Origin: Rallus limicola
Lineage: Eukaryota; Chordata; Aves; Gruiformes; Rallidae
Assembly (NCBI GenBank): GCA_022605955.1
Contig: JAKCOZ010000003.1
Coordinates: forward strand, 40,946,761 to 41,010,760
Length of the DNA: 64,000 nucleotides
Direction: 5' to 3'
Shown in pieces: positions 36,467 to 47,924 of the stretch (positions are counted from its first letter, which is position 1; the number at the start of each line of letters is the position of its first letter). The notes under the pieces were generated by a model. The model was given only the letters and a program-made list of their open reading frames with translations, was not told the origin of the DNA and made no database searches. A program made the translations under genes and the position numbers.

Positions 36467-36528
36467 ATTCCAGACTCTGCAGAGTCTTCAGAGTCTGCAG
36501 AGTCTGCAGAGTCTGCAGAGTCTGGAAT
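36467..36528. repeat. 9-bp tandem repeat inside a perfect 17-bp inverted repeat
   Basis: The unit AGTCTGCAG is repeated about five times (36483-36524). The outer sequences ATTCCAGACTCTGCAGA (36467-36483) and TCTGCAGAGTCTGGAAT (36512-36528) are perfect reverse complements, so the array could fold into a hairpin with a 28-base loop. The unit is itself part of the 14-base palindrome GACTCTGCAGAGTC. Confidence 0.9.
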
Positions 36529-37617
36529 GGTACTGGGTCATTGTCCAGGCTCTTATTTCTGCCTGATGATCATTTTGGGCCATAGTCCATGTTCAGTGCC
36601 TTCCTCTGTTCATCTTCAGCTGCTGGAACATGTGGCTTACCACAGATATATATTCTGGGAATAAGTGGACCAATAAACTTTGTTACTCATAGTAGCACCT
36701 GCTAACAGAAGTCCTGATAGTAATATTTTAGTAATATTTGTGCTCCTTAAGACCTTTCCCATTTCCCTAAGTAGCCATCTGAAAGCCCTGGGGCTGTTCA
36801 GAGAGCCCAGGAAGTGTCTACCAGCTGATGATTGCTTTTACTTGTGTAGGATGGAAGAGATAGAGGTTGGAGAAATAAAAGGGAGTCACTATCTGAATAA
36901 AGCTGGTGAACTGGGATTCCCACAGGCTGTATTTTTGTTATATTTCTTTCCTCAACTCTTATTACCCCTTGGTTTTAGATTTTAAAAAAGAACAATGTAA
37001 AATGTAAAGCTGGAAGTTCTATAAAAAATGCATCATTCAGACTACAGTGGATTGGAGTGACTACCACCAATGCATACTGGAAAAAGCAATCCACTAAGGA
37101 GTCATTTGCTAATTGCAGTATTTTCCAGTGACTACATGTTGGATGTGGTAACTTACTGTTGAGATACTCCTATAGGTGAATGTGCTTCTTTCTTTACTGC
37201 AAATGCATTCAGAGAAGAGGTAGACCAGATTCAGACTGTATGTATTCCTCTTCCTGTCACTTAAGCATAACCTTGGTGTCTTGTGAACAGTTTTATTAAA
37301 GGATTTCCCCGCCCCCCCCTCAAGTTTCCCTTGATGTGTCTGTTTCCTTCTTTCAATGGAGATTTAAATTAGGGATAAAGCCTGTCATGCTCTTAGTTTA
37401 GGATCATTTTTAGCTAGCCAATGTGTCCTGACCTAAATGTCATCTCTCTACTTTTCCTCACAGTCTTCCAGAACAGGTAGTCACAAAGCCATCTTTGATT
37501 CTCCTTTTGTGTGCTGGTTTGCGACTGATGAAGGTGCATGTTGGCGTGCCAAACTGCTGAAGTTTGACACAAGCCATATGTTTGCCTGTGATTACTGCTC
37601 TGCCAGCTCAGCTCTCT
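36529..37617. other. Apparently unique DNA
   Basis: No supported feature. A C-run (CCGCCCCCCCCT) is at about 37309-37320. Confidence 0.5.
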
Positions 37618-38466
37618 TGCATGCTCCTCTTCCCACCCAGGGATCACAGGGGGAGACAGAGAATGAGGGTTTTGGTCAGTTCATCACAAGTTGTTTTCCT
37701 TCTTAGCCAGGGGACATTCCTCACACTCTTCCCCCGCTCCAGCATGTAGTCCCACCCAAAGGAGACAGTCCTCCACCAACATCTCCAATGTGAGTCCTTT
37801 ACCACAAGAGCTTCAGCTCTTCATGAACTGCCCTAGTGTGGGTCACTTCTATGGGGTGCAATCTCTCAGGCCCAGACTGCTCCAGTCTGATTGCCCATGA
37901 AGTCACAAGTCCCCCCAGAAAACATGGAGAAAGGCTCTCTAGCATGGGCCTCTCTCCATGGGCTACAGATCCTGCCAGGAACTTGCTCCAACACAGATCA
38001 CAGTGTCATCCATATGCTTCCATCTGCTCCAGCATGAGGTCTTTCCATGGTCTGCAGGTGGGATGTCTGCTCCCCACCAGCTTCCATGGGCTGCAGGGTG
38101 ACAGCTGGTCTTCTCCACAGGTTGCAGGGGAATCTCTTCTCTGGAGCCTGGAGTGCCTCCTCCCCTGCATCTTCACTGACCTTGGTGTCTGCAGAGTTTC
38201 TTACATCTTCTCACTCCCTTCTCTGGCAGGAGAAAGCGTCCACTTGTATGTTTTTTTCTCTTAAATATGTTATGAGAGAGACACTATTCTCTCTACTCAC
38301 TGATTGTGTCAGCCTTGGTCAGCAGTGTGTCCATCCTTGAGCTGGCTGGTATTTTCTCTGTTGGACCTAGGAAAAGCTTCTAGCTGCTTCTTGCAGAAGC
38401 CATTGCTGCAGCCCTTCCTCCTTGACTAGAACCTTGCCATGCAAACCCACAAGAGATTTGTAACAC
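37618..38466 (-). mobile_element. LTR fragment, same family as 3058 and 23947 copies
   Basis: Reading on the minus strand it starts near TGTTACAAATCTCT at 38466 and shares the family's order of blocks: GCAGCTAGAAGCTTTTCC, the AGAAACTCTGCAGACACCAAG block, the CATGGGCTGCAG-rich repeats at 38040-38130, and the AACTTGTGATGAACTGACC block. The 3' part corresponding to 11281-11560 is missing. It is more diverged than the 23947 copy and may be a separate subfamily. Confidence 0.75.
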
Positions 38467-40156
38467 CAGTGCGTTCTGATAGACTAACACTGCAGGCTTA
38501 AGCTGTGCCTTCTCTGTGAATAAGCTTTCCCCCATCTCCTCTGGCGACAGACAAGGCAGCTACTTTATTCCTGTTGCTGTTTTATGTATTGATCATGTCC
38601 CTCTTAAAATGGATTTCATGCCAAGATGTGGAAGGTGGGTGCAAGAGGAGAGGGCTTTAAAGCTAGCTCACAGATAAGTCAAAAGCACCAGTGTATACTG
38701 GTGTACATAACAGGGTTTTAAAATTCATTTTTAGCAAGAAATAAAAAAGAAAGAAAATTCCCATGTATAAGATAATCACAATGAAGGAATTACTGTGCTA
38801 CCTCACTGTGCAATCTTCGGTGTCACAGCATAGTTACTCTTTTTAAGGGGCAGAAACAAGGAGGAAACAACACACTGGATAGAAATCAAATTCTTCCCAG
38901 TAAGGGAGTTGAGCATATAAACATAACCAGTGGTATAGTAAGCAGTGTATGTGTAAAATTGTTTGCCTATGAGGAATCAGCTCTTGAGCTGTGTGTTGGT
39001 GCTACTGGTGAAAATGAACTAGACAAAAATAAAGGCATGAGAGTGAACTCTGGCATTAACTGGATTCAGAGTCCTTTCTGTCTCCCAGCTGCCCAGACTA
39101 TCCTTAATTACCGAATGTGAAAGATCATTGCATGAAACTCAAAGGTAGTATCATATGACTTTTCTTGCTCTAAAATTGACATTTATTTGCTAGAGCACTG
39201 ATACAGCTCTGCTGTTAAATTTACACATTCTTCAACCACAAATACTTTAAAAATTATTATTCTGGGAGGAAAGAATTGCAGTTGTTCTACTGGAGAGAGT
39301 TGATGTTTGAGGAAGAATATCTCCATGGAAGAGAAAAATTATATGGTATTACTTAGAGAGGGTAAATGGCTTTGATATTTTTATGGTTAACTTGTGTGTC
39401 CTTGTCTGTGAGGGACTTGCTCAATATCCATTATGGTGTTATATTTCTTACATGGAACTTAGGGACATTTAATTCTCCGTGGTCTCAGTAATTTTACCCT
39501 ACTGCCACCTGAGACAAAAGACCCCTTCTTTCCTCTACTATTGCACAGAGTTAATCTGCTGTATTGTAAAGAAGTCCTGATTTCTTGCCACCTTTCTATA
39601 TTGGAGATTATAGACCCACAAAACCCAAAGGTCCTCAAAGGAAGCTGCTCCTTGAATAACAGCCATTTATCACACTTCCTTTCCAAGGCTGTGCACAAAA
39701 GTGCAGTGTCTGTTGCTCTCTATTTCTTCTTGATGTCTTCAAATGACAAACAGCTGGGAGGAAAAACACATATTTGATGAACTTTGCAAACCTCCTACCC
39801 TTCTGCTAAACTGCGGTAGTTCATGTTACATGTTCCTTCAGTGGTTATTTGGGATAGTGATGGAGAATTGAACTTGGTGTTACTGATATTTCCAGTGTCA
39901 AGAACAACTTTCATTGCTTCAAGAGGACTTTCAGTGTACTTCACAGAAGAGCAATTTAGACAGAATGCAATACTGAAATAAGTCCAGCTCTTCGACCAAG
40001 CACTACTTCAAAGGATAACAGTTTGTGCCTTTTCAGCATCATTTCAACACAAAATTATAAAGAGATACTGTCTATGGATTGCCAGCTCTGGGCAGCAGCT
40101 AGTCAAACAGATGTTTTCTTCCCATCTGAGAGGACTAGATTTGCTCTGCTAGCGGG
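38467..40156. other. Apparently unique DNA
   Basis: No gene or repeat recognised. Confidence 0.5.
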
Positions 40157-40554
40157 GAGGCCACACCTGGACCCAGCACTCCAGGTGTGACCTCACCAGT
40201 GCTGAGAAGAGGGGAAGGATGCCCTCCCTTAACCTGCTGTCAACACTACTCCCTGTGCAGTCCAGGCAGCTCTTAGCCTTCTTTCTATCAAGCGCACATT
40301 GCTGCCTCATGTTCTCAGCCTTGGTGTCCACCAAGAACCCCCTGTCATTTTCTGCCAAGCTGCATCCCAGCTGGATGGCTCACAGGCTGTTGTAGTACTT
40401 GGGGTCGTTTTCTCTCTGGCAAAGTGCTTTGCACTGCCCTTGTTAAACTTCTTAGGGCTCCTACCTAGCCACAAGGAGCTGGTGTGTACCCCATCTGTGG
40501 TGAAGCTGGCCCTGCTTTATCTGGCCCTGCAGGCAGCCCCACAGTGTCACTGAT
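40157..40554 (-). mobile_element. Older CR1 fragment, C-terminal coding region
   Basis: Minus-strand CR1 sequence (CAGCACTCCAGGTGTGACCTCACC; GCACATTGCTGCCTCATGTT; TGCCCTTGTTAAACTTCTTAG). It ends where the 3' terminus of the next CR1 begins at 40555, so the next element may have landed in or beside it. It is clearly more diverged than its neighbour. Confidence 0.8.
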
Positions 40555-42025
40555 CATAGAATCATAGAATGGTCTGGGTTGGAAGGGACCCCAAGGATCA
40601 TACAGCTCCAACCACCCTGCCATAGACAGAGCCACCAACCTCCAGGCCTGGATCAACACAAGGTTGCCCAAGGCTGCCCATCCAACCTGGCCTTGAACAC
40701 CTCCAGGGATGGAACATCCACCATCTCTCTAGGCAACCTGTTCCAGCACTTTACCACTCCCTCTGTAAAAAACTTGGCCCTGTTATCAAATCTAAACCTT
40801 CTCTCCTTTAGCTTCAATTCATTCCCCCTCGTCCTGCCATTGTCTACCCTTTTAAAAAGTTGATTCCCCTCCTGTTTGTATGCTCCCTTCAGGTACTGGA
40901 AGGCTGCAATGAGATCCCCCCTTAGCCTTCTCTTCTCTAGGCTGAACAAGCCCATCTCCCTCAGCCTCTCTTCATAGGGGAAGTGCTCCAGCCCTCTAAT
41001 CATCTTTGTGGCCCTCCTCTGAACCCTCTCCAACATTACCACATCTGTGCTGTATTGGGGGCCCCAGATCTGGACACGGTGCTCCAGATGGGGCCTCATG
41101 AGGGAAGAGTAGAGAGGGACAATCACCTCCCTGTCCCTGCTGACCACCCCTCTCCTGATGGAGCTCAGGATACCATTGGCCTTCTGAGCTGCAAGAGCAC
41201 ACTGCTGGCTCATGTTAAGTTTCTCATCTACTATGACACCCAGGTCTTTCTCAGCAGGGCTACTCTCAAGTAGCTCTTCTCCCAGTCTGTAAATATGTCT
41301 GGGATTCCTCTGGCCCAAGTGCAAGACCTTACACTTTGCAATGTTGAACCTCATTAGGTTCACCCGGGCCCACCTTTCCAGCCTGTCAAGATCCTTCTGG
41401 ATGGCTTCCTTTCCTTCTGTGGTGTCAACCACACCACTCAGCTTTGTGTTGTCCACAAACTTGTTGAGGGTGCACTCAATTCTATTGTTGATGTCATTGA
41501 TAAAGGAGCTAAAGAGCACCAGTCCCAAGACAGATCCCTGGGGCACACTGCTTGTCATTGGTTTCCAGTTGGACATAGACCCATTGACCACCACCCTTTG
41601 CGTTCATTCAACCAGTTTCTTCCACTGGATGGTCCACCCATCAAATCCACATCTCTCCAATTTAGAGATAAGGAGGTAGTGGGGGACCATGTCAAAGGCC
41701 TTGCACAAGTCCAGGTAAATGACATCAGTTGCCTTCCCTTTGTCTACCGATGCTGTCACTCCATCATAGAAGGTCACCAGGTTGGTAAGGCACGACCTTC
41801 CCTTGGTGAAGCCGTGTTGATTGTCCCAGATCACATGCTCATCCCTCATGTGCTCCAACATGTCATCCAGGAGAATGATCTTCCATGATCTTCCCAGGCA
41901 GAGGTGAGGCTCAGCAGCCAGTAGTTCCCTGGGTGCTCCTTGCTCCCTTTCTTATAAATGGGAGTGAAGTGACTCTTTCCAGTCCTCAGGGACTTCACGC
42001 AACAGCCATGACTTTTCAAATGATG
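40555..42025 (-). mobile_element. Well preserved CR1 LINE, 5'-truncated
   Basis: The 3' terminus is crisp (ATCATAGAATCATAGAATGG then TCTGGGTTGGAAGGGACC). About 1.47 kb follow on the minus strand, from the 3' UTR through the C-terminal region and most of the reverse transcriptase, to about 42025. Few indels and a long open frame mark it as the youngest CR1 in the window. Its 5' limit abuts the Topors-like relic. Confidence 0.92.
40653..41861 (-). pseudogene. CR1 ORF2 fragment: reverse transcriptase core plus C-terminal region, one in-frame stop
   Basis: One minus frame runs from 41861 to 40653 and is broken only by TGA at 41604-41606. The upper part (41604-41861) has [19 protein letters not shown] and [13 protein letters not shown], which is motif A intact. 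The lower part (313 codons, 40653-41594) has [16 protein letters not shown], then [11 protein letters not shown] where the catalytic F-A-D-D should be (V47 for A, N49 for the second D), then the conserved C-terminal blocks to [23 protein letters not shown]. The expected family ending after that is replaced by a short frameshifted tail. The reverse transcriptase is inactive by two independent lesions. Confidence 0.88.
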
Positions 42026-42027
42026 GG

Positions 42028-42990
42028 GTGGCCTCTTGGGGGACTGTGACGGGTCCTTGGAGCTGCTGGCCCTCCTCTTTGGGGTTTTCCAGGGTCTCTC
42101 ATGAGAGCATTGGTTGCCCTGGCTGAAAGTGGAGGGCCCAGGCACAGCCTTCTCTGGAACAAAGTCCTTCTGGGCCTCTTCTTGCTCCCTGCAGGTAGGA
42201 ATGGGGCTGGGCTGCCAGGACCCCCACAGAGGGCTGTGGTGGGGGCAGGAGACTCTTCTCGGGAAGCAGTAGGTGCAGGAGCAGCTGCAGGGCCATCCTC
42301 CAGGCTCATCAACACTGATCTACAATGGTGTTGATGATCTCATGGACAAAGCTCCTCACGTGTCTTCCCTGCAGCTGCTCGATCAGAGTATCCTCATCCA
42401 GACCAAAGTACTGCAGGCTGAATGTGAGGAGACTCTGTGCTTGCACTGCTTCCTGGGCATTCTTGAAGAGCTGCCCCAACTCCTGAGGCAGCCAGGGATG
42501 CAGGGGATGGAGGATAGCAAGGTAGACCCAGAAGATGAAAGCCCACGTTATGGCCTGGAAGCAGCCCACTGGAGCCATTGCATGTGGCCTTGTGGCTACA
42601 GGTTGCTGTGCTGCAGCCTGATGGAGTCTGTGGGTGACCGGGTGCACGGCGACTCCTTCCATGAGGTGAAAGGTGACTGATGGCACCATGGGTGGTGGGA
42701 TGATGTGCTCCTCAAAGTTATGTCCTTCCACACTGAGTGCAAGATGGGAACCTCCCTCCTTTTGTAGAGGGGGTGCTTGGGCTTGCTCTCAGCCCACCAC
42801 AGGAAGCAGGGGTAGCAGAAACAGTGGAGGCATGGCATCATGTAGCTGGCTTCCCCCGTACTGTCCGGATGGGACAGTGTGGGACAGATGGGACAGCATG
42901 GGGCAGATGGGAAATCATGTCTCCAGCTCCATGGCCATGATCTCCATATTTTGTGGTGGGCTGGGGGAAGCTGGCGGTGATAAGCCACTC
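42028..42990 (-). pseudogene. Bird-type Topors-like RING E3 ligase pseudogene
   Basis: The minus strand encodes, in three frames, the parts of the bird multicopy Topors-like family. Genes of this family are small predicted ubiquitin ligases with an N-terminal RING. First comes a RING: CPIC at 42884-42895, then MPCLHCFCYPC at 42806-42838, then W-W-A-E-S-K-P-K-H-P-L-Y-K near 42760-42800. The last C-P-x-C pair reads H-P-L-Y, so two zinc ligands are lost. Next, in another frame (42309-42731), comes EEHIIPPPMVPSVT and the family's C-terminal domain ending FVHEIINTIVDQC, cut by a stop. A proline/alanine-rich tail follows in the third frame (below 42315). Two frameshifts (near 42735 and 42310) plus missing ligands make it a dead copy. 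The family name comes from recognition of the layout, not a search. Confidence 0.7.
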
Positions 42991-43528
42991 TCTCTTGCAG
43001 GGGTGCAGCAGCGGGTGTTGGGCTAGAAAAGGAAGAGAGGCCATTGTTGTTTGCTGCTCCAGGGAGTGCTGGAAGAAATGCCTCAGTCCCTCAAGGAGGA
43101 AACCCTCCCAGCTCACCACCCCAGACTGAGGGGTTCCCTTCCAGCTCACCTCTACTGCTGCGAGCGTGACTCCTGCGTGCCCCAGCTGCCTGAATCTGGA
43201 AGGGCTGGGGAATGTCCTCCAGTGGCTCTGGCATCAGGCATTAAGAGTTGCAGAGAACAACTGCCTGAGCATGACACCAGCACCAAATGACAGCCTTGTG
43301 CAACACTCCAAATCTCATGGATTTGCTCAGCTGGAGTGAAGGTATGAGCTGTCTGGCTGAGACTCAGAGCCTGCACACAGACAATGAGGTAAATGTGGTC
43401 ACAATCCATGACTTGGTGATATCACATCCCATGCTTAGAGAGGTCTCAGTCCTTCCGTCAAAACCCATCACTCCATCTCTTGAAGCTGTCATGGTCCATC
43501 CCTCAGTGAAATCAGAGCTCATCACTGA
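42991..43528. other. 5' flank of the Topors-like relic
   Basis: G+C-richer unique sequence upstream (on the minus strand) of the RING relic, ending where a CR1 3' terminus begins at 43529. It could contain the old promoter or 5' UTR. No TATA or splice structure could be assigned. Confidence 0.4.
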
Positions 43529-44260
43529 TCATAGAATCACAGAACTGTCTTGGTTGGAAGGGAGCTTTTAGATCAGTCATCACCCTGATGGGCCAACCAC
43601 CACTAAACCATGTCCCTCAGCACTACAGATAACTGTTTTTTAAATACCTCCAGGGATGGACACTCCGTTACTTCCCTGGGCAGCCGATTCCAATGCCTAA
43701 CAACCCTCTCTGTGAAGTGTTTACTAATATCCAATATAAACCTCCCCAGGCATGTCTTGAGGCCATTTGCTCCTGTCCTAACACTTGTCACTAGGGAGAA
43801 AAGGTCAGCTCCTGCCTCCCCATAACCTCCTTTCAGGTAGTTGTAGAGAGCAATTAGGTCTCCTCGCAACCTCCTCTTATCCAGACTAAAGAACCTCAGT
43901 TCCTTCAGATGGTCCTCATAACATTTATCCTCCAGTCCTCACACTAGCCTCATCATCCTTCTCTGGATGTGCTCCAGCATCTCAATGTCCTTCTTGTAGT
44001 TAGGGGCCCAAAATTGAATGCAGTACTGAAGGTGGGGCCTCACCAGTGCTGAGCACAGGGGGACAATTACTTCCCTAGTCCTACTCAACCCTCTATTCTT
44101 AATACAGACCAGGATGCTGTTGGCCTTTTTTGGCTATCTGGGCACACTGCTGGCTCATATTTAGTCAGCTGTCAATCCACACTCCCAGGTCCTCCTGACC
44201 TGCAGCACTCCCCCTGGCAGCAGTCTGGCCCTAGCACACACATCTGGGGCTACCGCAACA
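43529..44260 (-). mobile_element. CR1 LINE 3' fragment
   Basis: The 3' terminus ATCATAGAATCACAGAACTG then TTGGTTGGAAGGGAGC is followed on the minus strand by C-terminal coding sequence. A frame of 88 codons at 43603-43869 shows the family blocks [15 protein letters not shown] and [21 protein letters not shown]. Similarity ends near 44260. This is a subfamily different from the 40555 element. Confidence 0.9.
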
Positions 44261-44319
44261 CCACTGCCCCTTCATTCCCCCTTCTCTTCTCTGCGCTTAT
44301 CATTGGTGTTTCACACCAG

Positions 44320-44395
44320 GCACCAAGACCTCAGCCATGTCTCCAGGTGCAGTCTCACCACTGGAGAGAAGAGGGGAAGGATGCCCTCCCTTGTT
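44320..44395 (-). mobile_element. Short CR1 fragment, older subfamily
   Basis: CCAGGTGCAGTCTCACCACT and GAGAAGAGGGGAAGGATGCCCTCCCTT match the start of the 40157-40554 fragment, so the same CR1 region occurs twice, on either side of the 40.5-44.3 kb cluster. Confidence 0.6.
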
Positions 44396-46489
44396 TTCCT
44401 GCTAAAACTACCCATTTTTGTTCTGATGATTATCATGATTAGCATTGAATGCTGTACTTGTATTTGCCTCTCAATTCCTTTCAGCAACAGAGAATTTTCA
44501 GGGAGTACAAAATCCTGGCAGGCTGTGGCAGGTTTGGGGAGAAATGTATTATAGATACAGCACAGATTGCAAACAGGAGTGGCTCAAGGCTCACAAATAA
44601 TTTTGTGTGCTGTCCAGCCTCCCTTTATCCTATATGAGGTAAATAGCCAGTAGAAAATTCTTGTCTGCCCCCTTACTGTGGTGCAGAAACAAAAATGCAA
44701 CCGCTGTAGCCTCAAAAAGAGGTTACATGGAAGAAATGCAGCTTCACATCATGTAGTTGCCTAGCTGAATCTTTCACAAAATCATATTTTTTCAGGATTA
44801 TTTCCCCGAAGGGAGGACACTTTCTTGTTGAAGAGGCATATGCAAGTATATTTTATTATATGTTGTAGTGGTAGTGTGCTTAAACACTCTCCACTCCTTC
44901 TCTTCCTTGTTCATAATTTTCTGAGATTCTATTGCATTTTGTTATGAGACCTATTTTTTATTGGTTTCATTGCAACAAAGCCAAGTAGAGTACATCCATA
45001 AGGATAACTGTTTGTCCTGTTTTATGGTCTTGGATAAATTCAGTAAGTGTCTGTTAATGGTCGCCTAAAGTAGCAGCATTTATAAGCAAATCAAAGAATC
45101 TTACAGTTGTTATATATTCTCAGGAGGGTATTCAAAGAATGATACCCTGGAGGGTTGCTGTGATAACATCATAAAGAAAAAGGCTTCACTCTAATAAAAT
45201 TTTTCAGTTTTCATTCATTACCCACATAAAACTTGCTTTCCCTCCAACTATTTCAAGAGAACATTTGTGTAAGTAAAATATTGAGTTAATTAGTGCTAAA
45301 GGATTTATTCAAGATTCAAATTTTTTAATTGTTGCTATTAATATGTTTATTATAAAATTTTTTGTTTCTTGGCCTTTTTCAACTTGGGCTTGAGCTCAGG
45401 CACCTCTCAAAATGTCAAATTGCTGATCTTGTCATTAGAACAGCTCTTGGGAGAATGGATGAGAAACTGTCAGACAATGAGGATTTTTGGTGACTCCACA
45501 TGAAGCTGTGAAAACTCTTGTCTTCATGTTATTGCACTAGATTGCCCTATAAGATAGTAATATTTGTGGTGACAGCTCTGGTGGGTGTGATCCAGTTATT
45601 GTAAATGCATGTGAGAGAAGAAAGTTAAAAAATAAATGTTCACTCAAGTTGTCTACCAGACTACAAGGGAACCATCCTATTTACCCCTTCTGCCTCCAAT
45701 AAGTTTCTTAGTGATTTATGGTACATCTTTTGTTGGTTTCAGACCAATTCTGAAATCTTTCCATATTACCTTGTGGTTGAGGGAATCGTGGATGCAGTGT
45801 TTATTGACACCAGAAGTCTGATCGCATTTCAGAGTGCAGTCCAGAGGGAGGCATTAATAGACATCAAAAAACTGTGTTGCCCAAAAGAATTATGAGAGGG
45901 TTTTTAAACTGCTCGCCCTTTCTTCCTGCTCTTATCTGTACTAAACCCTCCAGGATCACTGAGAATCTTTCCCACTTATCCTCTTTAAAAAGCCCTGGAA
46001 AAAATGTTTTGTAATTTCACAGAGTTATGAGACACATAAAATGGGCTGTAGAAATGTCATGTTTGGCTATAAAGCCTCCATTCCTTTTGAGAACATTGAT
46101 TTTAAAAAAAAACCCCTCACAACAACAAAATAAAACACAAAAAAAAATCAAAAACAAGTGAGAGAAAGAAAAACAAATTGCATTTTAAAAAGAATTGATT
46201 TCCTTATGAGGTATAAGTTTGATCTTCTTTTATAGGGATTTTATATGTTAATTCATAGCTTGATTGAATTATTCCTAGGGCCTGGTGCAACCAAGCTCAA
46301 TTTCCTTAATTCTAAATGCTTAAGCAGTCTTGCTGAAATCAACTGGATTTAATTCTTTCATTAAAGACAAACTCTGTTTAATGATTTTTTAAACTAGGAC
46401 AGCAAGTGCAGAATCAGGCAGGAGAGAGCTGCCAAAGGGACATGGAGTCTAGTTACATGTCTCATTGAAGGACTAAATCTACCTTAAAC
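44396..46489. other. Apparently unique AT-rich DNA
   Basis: No feature recognised apart from an A-rich stretch at about 46103-46160. Confidence 0.5.
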
Positions 46490-46990
46490 ACACCTGGCAC
46501 ATCATTGTCCAGTCTTTCTTTAAAAGCTTTCAAGGATGAAGATCAACATACTCTATGCAGCCACTTGACCTGTATTTCCTTAGCATCGAACACACAGCTT
46601 CCTTCCATGGTTTTATTTCCACTGCTTCCTGCCCTGTCCACTTTGTATGTAATGAAAGGTTATTTTCTGCCTCTCTAGAGAAGCCTTTTACATGTCTGAA
46701 ATGGTTCCTTTCAAGCCTTTCCTGGGAATCCCTGTTATATAAACCCCTGCTTATTTTTCTGGTTGCCTGAAGTGGTACATGTATTTCTTAAAAAGCCAGG
46801 TCCCCATACTGCACATAGCACTCCATATGAAACCTTAAAGGAGATTATGTAATACATTCTGTAAAGCATTCCTGCAGTCACTCATCTCAGGAAAGCTTTT
46901 ACTTTTTATGTTTACTCTTCTGTCTTTGAGCTATGTATTTGATCTATGGCTGAGATGAACCATTCATCATAATGTGTCAACCAGCGATTT
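46490..46990 (-). mobile_element. Ancient CR1/L3-like LINE fragment
   Basis: The order of blocks on the minus strand is that of old CR1/L3 elements: CCTTTCAAGCCTTTCCTGGG, ATTTTTCTGGTTGCCTGAAG, TAAAAAGCCAGGTCCCCATACTG, CATAGCACTCCATATGAAACC. Heavy divergence and no frame. The limits are approximate. Confidence 0.55.
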
Positions 46991-47489
46991 GGACATTACC
47001 ACTGACATAACAGAAAAATATTGAGTTGCCTATAGAATTGTGCCAATAGAATTGTAAAACCATAAGTTGTGATAGTGTTTCCCACTACATAATACATTAA
47101 AAAAACCCCTATCTGGAGTTCCATCCATTGTCAAGAAAAAAAAAAAAGAAACAGCTCAAAACCAACCCTACTGTATTTCTGCAACTTTTTTCTGTAGGTG
47201 AGATAAATATATATATCTCCAATAATAGATATAATTTGTTGATACAAGTTTTGCAGGAAAAGTATGTGGATCACAAATTCCTTGAAGTTGTAATGGATTC
47301 AGAATGGAAAATTTCCACTGCAGTCAATTCTTCATGAGCATGTTTGGATCTAGATAGCCTTTTAGCATTTATCCTCGAAACATCTCCTTGCTCCTTAGCA
47401 TGTGTCCAAGAAGTAGAAAGAAGGTGAAGCAGCAATTTCAGGGAGATCACTGGCTCCACACTTTCAGTTATAACAGCAATAGAAAAGGA

Positions 47490-47724
47490 AAGTGCCTGGA
47501 AGTTCTATCTGAATGCAAGAAAAAACTGTCTTCCCAATAAGGGTGGTTAAACAGTGGCATAGGTGGCCCAGTAAGGTTATGGAGTTTTCATCTGTGGAGA
47601 CACTCAAAAGCCAAATGGACATGGTCCTGGGCAGTGCTCTAGCTGACCCTGCTTCAACAAGCAGGCTGAACTAGATGTTTTCAAGATGTACCATTCAATC
47701 TCAGCCATTCTGTGGTTCTGTGAA
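47490..47724 (+). mobile_element. CR1 LINE 3' fragment, plus strand
   Basis: Sense CR1 3' end: GTGGAGACACTCAAAAGCCA, TGGACATGGTCCTGGGCAGT, GCTGACCCTGCTTCAACAAG, then CATTCTGTGGTTCTGTG at the terminus. Diverged, no frame. Confidence 0.8.
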
Positions 47725-47924
47725 GAGAGTGTTCTCTGTATTTTGGGGATTAACCTATTGTCACCTTTTAGTGTTGTGAGTTTCAACTGGTTCTGACCTT
47801 CCTGAGAGATAGCCCTGCATTTTATTTTCAATTTCCTTTGTAAGCAGAAGTGAAAAGTCTCTCTTCTGTTTAAGGCTGTGAACTTCAGTGGTCTCTGCAA
47901 TGAACAAGCTGTTGTACTGAAAAT

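Noticed and set aside
36467..36528. CRISPR-like array
   Set aside because: Units are only 9 bp with no spacers, and the DNA is vertebrate.
42273..42680. 135-codon plus-strand frame
   Set aside because: It is the antisense shadow of the Topors-like relic, whose minus-strand frames carry the recognisable motifs.
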